A DNA stretch of 25,927 nucleotides. Source: Nitrolancea sp040255925. GTDB taxonomy: Bacteria; Chloroflexota; Chloroflexia; Thermomicrobiales; Thermomicrobiaceae. Numbering within the stretch: position 1 is the first letter of the stretch; each line of letters opens with the position of its first letter. The stretch is from the NCBI GenBank assembly GCA_040255925.1, contig JBDZVX010000025.1, positions 1 to 25,927 of the forward strand, in the 5' to 3' direction. Shown here piece by piece: positions 22,356 to 25,927 of this stretch. The notes below the pieces were generated by a model. It saw only the letters and a program-made list of their open reading frames with translations, was not told the DNA's origin and did not search any database. A program made the translations under genes and the position numbers.

Positions 22356-23753
22356 CTATTTCCCTATGCAGAACCGGCTGAAAATCTCGTTCAGCACAGA
22401 CTCGCTTACACGCTCTCCCGTCACCTCGCCAATCGCGTCCAGCGCTTCCCGGACATCGACCGCGACCAGATCGAGTGGCACTGCCTCGCCAAGCGCCCGT
22501 AACGCGGCTTGAGTGCTCTGGAGCGCGCGCCGCAGGGCTCGCTGCTGGCGCAACGTGACCATCGCCGGCTCGGCTGCTTCGCCGGCGCGTGCCACCAGGC
22601 ATTCGTAAAGCACGTTCTCCAGGTCGTCGATCCCGGCACGAGTAACGGTGGAGATTTCGACGACTGGGCTTCCGGGCAATCGTTCCAGGATCTCCTGGTG
22701 CGTGTGTTTGGCCGCTAAATCGCGTTTGTTCAACACGATAATGATCCGCTCGGGGTCATCCCGCGCGCACGGTTCCAGGATATCAGCAACGCGGAGATCG
22801 TCCAGCGTCACGGGTTGACTTCGGTCGAGAACGAAGAGGATCATCCCGGCAGTGTCGACCGCCCGGCGCGACCGGTCGATCCCAATTTGTTCGATGATGT
22901 CGGCGGTCTCGGCAATGCCGGCGGTGTCGACCAGCGTGGCCGGAATTCCTCGAAGGTTGATCGTTTCGGTAATGACATCCCGCGTTGTGCCGGCAATATC
23001 GGTGACGATCGCCCGCTCGGTTCTCAGGAGCGTGTTGAGCAGGCTAGACTTGCCGACGTTCGGACGGCCGACGATCGCGATCTGGATACCCTCCCGGTAG
23101 AGCATCCCAATCCTGGACGCGGCGACGACTCGTTCGAGGGCGGTACGGGCCTGGTCGAGCGTGGAGGTGGGATCCATTGGCGGTATCTCATCCTCCGGAA
23201 AGTCAGCCGAGGCGTCCAGGAATGCGAGTGCTTCGATCAGCGCGTCTCTTGCCGGTCCGAGGCGGCTGGTGAGCCGGCCGCGAAGCTCCTCCACGGCAAG
23301 GTGGAGTGATTCCGACGTTCGGGCCGAGACGACCGCCATGACCGCTTCGGCCTGAGAAAGGTCGATTCGGCCATTGAGGAAGGCCCGCAGGGTGAACTCA
23401 CCGGGCTCGGACTGGCGCGCCCCATGAGTGAGGATCAATCGCAGGATGTCTCGCAGTGCCGCCGGCCCGCCATGGCAGGAGATCTCGACAACCTCCTCGC
23501 TCGTATAGCTGCGAGGCGCGCCCATCCGGGCCAGCAACACCTCGTCAATGACGCGGGCAGTTGAAGGATCTACGATATGGCCGTAGTAGAGGTGATGTGA
23601 ACGCAACGCGCGTACGTCGACCGGGAGGAATTGCTTCCCGCGCTGAAATAGTCGACTCGCGATCTCCGGCGACCGGTCGCCGCTGATGCGGATGACTCCG
23701 ATCCCACCGTCTCCGACTGGTGTTGCGATAGCCGCTATTGTGTCATCGTACAT
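22356..23753 (-). CDS. mnmE: tRNA modification GTPase MnmE (TrmE)
   Basis: A 465-residue MnmE, which with MnmG makes the carboxymethylaminomethyl group of wobble uridine 34 using a folate one-carbon unit and GTP hydrolysis. The N-terminal tetrahydrofolate-binding domain begins MYDDTIAAIATPVGDGGIG. The G domain shows GRPNVGKSS at 229-237 (P-loop), GTTRD at 255-259, DTAG at 276-279 and NKRD at 342-345. The protein ends in FCIGK, the conserved C-terminus containing the catalytic Cys of the helical domain. Length is normal. The ATG at 23753 matches family starts although no clear ribosome binding site is seen; the frame is open further upstream. It lies 61 bases downstream of the PfkB-family gene. 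mnmG, its partner, is not in the window. Confidence 0.97.
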   Translation of the reverse strand: MYDDTIAAIATPVGDGGIGVIRISGDRSPEIASRLFQRGKQFLPVDVRALRSHHLYYGHIVDPSTARVIDEVLLARMGAPRSYTSEEVVEISCHGGPAALRDILRLILTHGARQSEPGEFTLRAFLNGRIDLSQAEAVMAVVSARTSESLHLAVEELRGRLTSRLGPARDALIEALAFLDASADFPEDEIPPMDPTSTLDQARTALERVVAASRIGMLYREGIQIAIVGRPNVGKSSLLNTLLRTERAIVTDIAGTTRDVITETINLRGIPATLVDTAGIAETADIIEQIGIDRSRRAVDTAGMILFVLDRSQPVTLDDLRVADILEPCARDDPERIIIVLNKRDLAAKHTHQEILERLPGSPVVEISTVTRAGIDDLENVLYECLVARAGEAAEPAMVTLRQQRALRRALQSTQAALRALGEAVPLDLVAVDVREALDAIGEVTGERVSESVLNEIFSRFCIGK

Positions 23754-23814
23754 GTGGATAGGGTTTCTTGCGATTTCTTCTGGCTGCCGTGTGAGCAGCG
23801 TGTGGTGAAACTGG

Positions 23815-24711
23815 TCAACGGTGCTGGCGGCCGGTTCGACCGGGCGATGATACCGTACGGAGGAAGTCCTCGATGGCATCACGGGTTGGGATCGCATCCG
23901 GACCCAGGCCCCGAACACGGAGCGCCGCGGCGGCCGCCGCCGTCCGGGCGGATACCGGAGTCGGCTCGCGATTGGCTCTCATTAGAAAGAGGACGGCCGC
24001 GAAGACGTCACCGGCGCCGGTGTCATCGACGGTGGTAACGGGATAGGCCGGAATATCGATGATTCGACCGCGATCGACCACTTGGGCGCCGTCCGGTCCG
24101 CGTGTGACTACCGCGATCCCTCTCGCTCCCACCGCTTCAATCGCTTCACGTGCATACGTGTGCTCCTCGGAGCTGACGACGAGCGCATCGAACCGGCTCA
24201 CGAGCTCGGATGGGAGCCGGAGCGGTGTCATTGAGACCGTGCCGCCACGGGGTGGCCAGGAGCGCATCCAGCCCTGGGGAGTCGTCCCCAAGTATTCCGG
24301 GCTGAGCTGACCTGTCCGCCGGGGGTCGATCTCCTCGGCCACCGGAGCCAGGTGAATCACGCGGGAAGATCGCCAGTGGGGCGGCAGTCCGTTAAGGTCG
24401 ATCGGGCCAGCCCAGGAATGGATGGTTTGGTGCCGGCGCCCGGTGATGGTGACGTTCGTGAAAACGGTCGGCTCATCGGCACTCTGAACGATGAGCTCGA
24501 CCTCTCCGGCAACTCGCTGGAGCGCTTCTGTGATCGCGTCACCATGGCGCTGAAAGTTGCCGCGGGTCAAGATCGCCGTGCGTAAACCGAAGCGCGCGGC
24601 GGTAAGCGCGGCGTAGAGCGCGGAACCCCCAAGGAGCGGTACATCTCCGGGATACATGTCGATCGTCACGTGTCCGATCGCCAGATAATCCAGCGCCCGA
24701 CTAGTGGTCAT
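23815..24711 (-). CDS. PfkB-family carbohydrate/nucleoside kinase
   Basis: A 298-residue ribokinase-like (PfkB) protein. The N-terminal substrate motif VPLLGGSALYAALTAARFG starts near residue 24, and the C-terminal ATP-binding and catalytic signature VDDTGAGDVFAAVLF at 228-242 contains the general base Asp235. VVTRGPDGAQVV at 201-212 is the expected strand before it. The family phosphorylates sugars, nucleosides or cofactor precursors with ATP; the substrate cannot be deduced. Its place between jag and mnmE, genes that are usually adjacent, suggests co-expression with that block. No obvious lid insertion or extra domain. Start ATG at 24711 fits homology; the ribosome binding site is not strong. 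Confidence 0.88.
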   Translation of the reverse strand: MTTSRALDYLAIGHVTIDMYPGDVPLLGGSALYAALTAARFGLRTAILTRGNFQRHGDAITEALQRVAGEVELIVQSADEPTVFTNVTITGRRHQTIHSWAGPIDLNGLPPHWRSSRVIHLAPVAEEIDPRRTGQLSPEYLGTTPQGWMRSWPPRGGTVSMTPLRLPSELVSRFDALVVSSEEHTYAREAIEAVGARGIAVVTRGPDGAQVVDRGRIIDIPAYPVTTVDDTGAGDVFAAVLFLMRANREPTPVSARTAAAAAALRVRGLGPDAIPTRDAIEDFLRTVSSPGRTGRQHR

Positions 24712-24878
24712 ACTCGATCACAACTTTCGCATCCGAGGTGACGTTTCACAACCGGTTTCCGTGGGAAGTGGAACTGGCGACCGGCACGCGAGCCGCCGGG
24801 GGCTGGTAAACGTCGAGCGGCAGCCACATCCAGGAACTCCCGTTGTCCGTGCCGGAATATGCCGATCGTGGATTTGGG

Positions 24879-25574
24879 CTATCGATGCGGATAAATCGTC
24901 ACTCGCCGCAAGGCCCCTTCACCACTACTCTGCGTGGTGACCGTGGGATCACGGCGCAAGGCCAGATGGACCACCCGCCGCTCGCTCGGCGGCATAGGCT
25001 CCAGAGAGATCGGCCGTCGGGTCCGAGCGACCTGCCGGGCGACTCGCTGGGCCAAGCCAACGAGTGATTCCTCGCGGCGCATGCGATAGCCTTCAACATC
25101 GAGGATCACTCGCGTCCAAGTCGGTAACTCTTTGTTGACCAGGAGGTTCGCCATATACTGTATCTGGCTGAGGTTCTCACCCCGCCGTCCGATGAGCATC
25201 CCGAGATCGCGTCCGAGGATGTCGATGAATACCGTCGGCGGCTCGTCTGGTCCGCCTTCGATCACTGATGGGTTATCCACGGCGACCAGATCGCAGTGAT
25301 AGCCCATCGCCTGAAGCAGTTCCCCAACCACCCGCTTCGCGATTTGCTCAGTCTCCTGGCTGGGCCGCTCCGCTTGACCGGAGGAGCCGACCCGCCTGGC
25401 GACGCCGTCTTTGGCGGTTACGCGGACTAGCGCCTCTCCATCGAACTCATCGTGAGCATCGGCCAGGATTTCCACATCAACCTGTTCCGCGGTTCGATCC
25501 AGTTGCTCCAAGGCCAGCCGGACGGCCTCATCGACGGATCGTGCCTGGATTTCGACGCTGCGCATCCGGTCCAT
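24879..25574 (-). CDS. jag: Jag/KhpB RNA-binding protein (Jag_N, KH and R3H domains)
   Basis: A 231-residue Jag (SpoIIIJ-associated, KhpB) protein. The Jag_N domain is at 4-55 (VEIQARSVDEAVRLALEQL, then VDVEIL), the KH domain at about 75-155 with the GRRG loop at 129-132 (GMLIGRRGENLSQIQYM), and the R3H domain at about 160-230 with an RxxxH motif (Arg199, His203) in PPSERRVVHLALRRD. KhpB binds RNA and in Firmicutes affects cell elongation and division. The gene lies 49 bases downstream of the probable yidC end, the standard arrangement. Two in-frame ATGs (25574, and three codons later at 25565) are both possible starts. Confidence 0.95.
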   Translation of the reverse strand: MDRMRSVEIQARSVDEAVRLALEQLDRTAEQVDVEILADAHDEFDGEALVRVTAKDGVARRVGSSGQAERPSQETEQIAKRVVGELLQAMGYHCDLVAVDNPSVIEGGPDEPPTVFIDILGRDLGMLIGRRGENLSQIQYMANLLVNKELPTWTRVILDVEGYRMRREESLVGLAQRVARQVARTRRPISLEPMPPSERRVVHLALRRDPTVTTQSSGEGALRRVTIYPHR

Positions 25575-25623
25575 GGTCTTTCCATTCGCCCTTCTTCAGT
25601 GCGACGCATCTCTACCCAGAGCG

Positions 25624-25927
25624 TCACTCGCTTTCGACGGACCGCTTCCGTTTTGACGAACGATCCTTTCGAGGTGTGATGCTCGGCCTGGATGGCTGGT
25701 CCCCGTCTGACGGATGCACGTCATCACCTACCGGCGTGGCTTGTTTCCCGTTTGTTCGTGCCGACGTTTTCCGCCCGGTTTTTCCTCCGAACTTGCCGTC
25801 ATCCGGGGCGGCTCGTTTACCATTGGGCTCCGCGGTCGCCTTCTGCTCGTCAATCGACGCGGATTCCACCTTTTCCACTTGCTTGTTGAACTGGCGGTTG
25901 AGATATCCGGTGAACCCGCTATTGCTG
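25624..25927 (-). CDS. yidC: C-terminal tail of probable YidC/Oxa1 membrane insertase (5' part beyond window)
   Basis: About 100 codons of an open frame run off the window edge. The edge-proximal part reads NSGFTGYLNRQFNKQVEKVE and is followed by a hydrophilic Lys/Arg/Asp-rich tail ending SSKRKRSVESE. YidC proteins commonly end in such a basic cytoplasmic tail, and yidC almost always precedes jag on the same strand, as here. The membrane core is outside the window, so identity rests mainly on context. The tail is rather long, which is seen in some thermophilic and actinobacterial YidC proteins. Confidence 0.65.
   Translation of the reverse strand, partial: SNSGFTGYLNRQFNKQVEKVESASIDEQKATAEPNGKRAAPDDGKFGGKTGRKTSARTNGKQATPVGDDVHPSDGDQPSRPSITPRKDRSSKRKRSVESE

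Noticed and set aside
1..25927. CRISPR arrays, insertion sequences, tRNA or rRNA genes
   Set aside because: No regularly spaced direct repeats, transposase motifs, or tRNA-like T-loop and anticodon-arm patterns were seen in the non-coding stretches.

Overview
The window is about 26 kb of high-GC bacterial DNA, densely coding on both strands. The gene set suggests the phylum Chloroflexota, perhaps near Thermomicrobia. It includes a yidC-jag-pfkB-mnmE block, a KimA-type potassium importer, an AOR/MoaD pair, an SPW-repeat protein, a DUF503 protein and a fused DUF2231-Rieske protein. The taxonomic placement is inference from gene content and style; no rRNA or tRNA is present to confirm it.

Layout. 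Bases 1-2223 (minus strand) hold the 5' part of a PolX-family gene, a second PHP phosphoesterase gene just upstream of it, and a DUF503 gene. Bases 2529-6487 (plus) hold a LipM-like octanoyl/lipoyl transferase, a small SPW membrane protein, a coiled-coil protein with a J-domain-like HPD segment, and an unrecognised 407-residue protein with PD-(D/E)XK-like spacing. Bases 6600-12839 (minus) hold a KimA homologue, a BON-domain membrane-anchored protein, a GDE_N_bis-type amylo-alpha-1,6-glucosidase and a small cysteine-containing protein. Bases 13064-15535 (minus) hold a glycosyltransferase 2 gene broken by one in-frame TGA, a DedA membrane protein and a small coiled-coil protein followed by a clear intrinsic terminator. 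Bases 15673-17812 (minus) are a two-gene moaD-like/aldehyde ferredoxin oxidoreductase unit. Plus-strand Rieske-fusion and TerC genes follow, then a proline dehydrogenase (minus), an HD phosphohydrolase (plus) and finally the minus-strand block mnmE, pfkB-family kinase, jag and the 3' end of a probable yidC.

How the genes fit together. The right end is the membrane insertion and tRNA modification cluster that often lies near the chromosomal origin (yidC-jag-mnmE), here interrupted by a sugar/nucleoside kinase. moaD-like and AOR probably work together, the MoaD-like protein supplying sulfur for a pterin cofactor and AOR using that cofactor. The Rieske, AOR and proline dehydrogenase genes are redox functions, while KimA, TerC, DedA, SPW and BON proteins are envelope and ion-homeostasis functions.

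Most notable observations: (1) the PolX-family protein appears to have lost two of three polymerase catalytic aspartates while keeping its HhH and PHP parts; (2) a GAAC-N4-GTTC box of the Gram-positive LexA type lies just upstream of a good -10 element for the HD phosphohydrolase, suggesting DNA-damage control of a dNTPase-like enzyme; (3) a glycosyltransferase has a single GGA-to-TGA-like nonsense codon in a conserved motif; (4) the J-domain-like coiled-coil gene and its neighbour encoding a putative nuclease-fold protein are not recognisable as any described system. No CRISPR array, insertion sequence, tRNA or rRNA gene was found.
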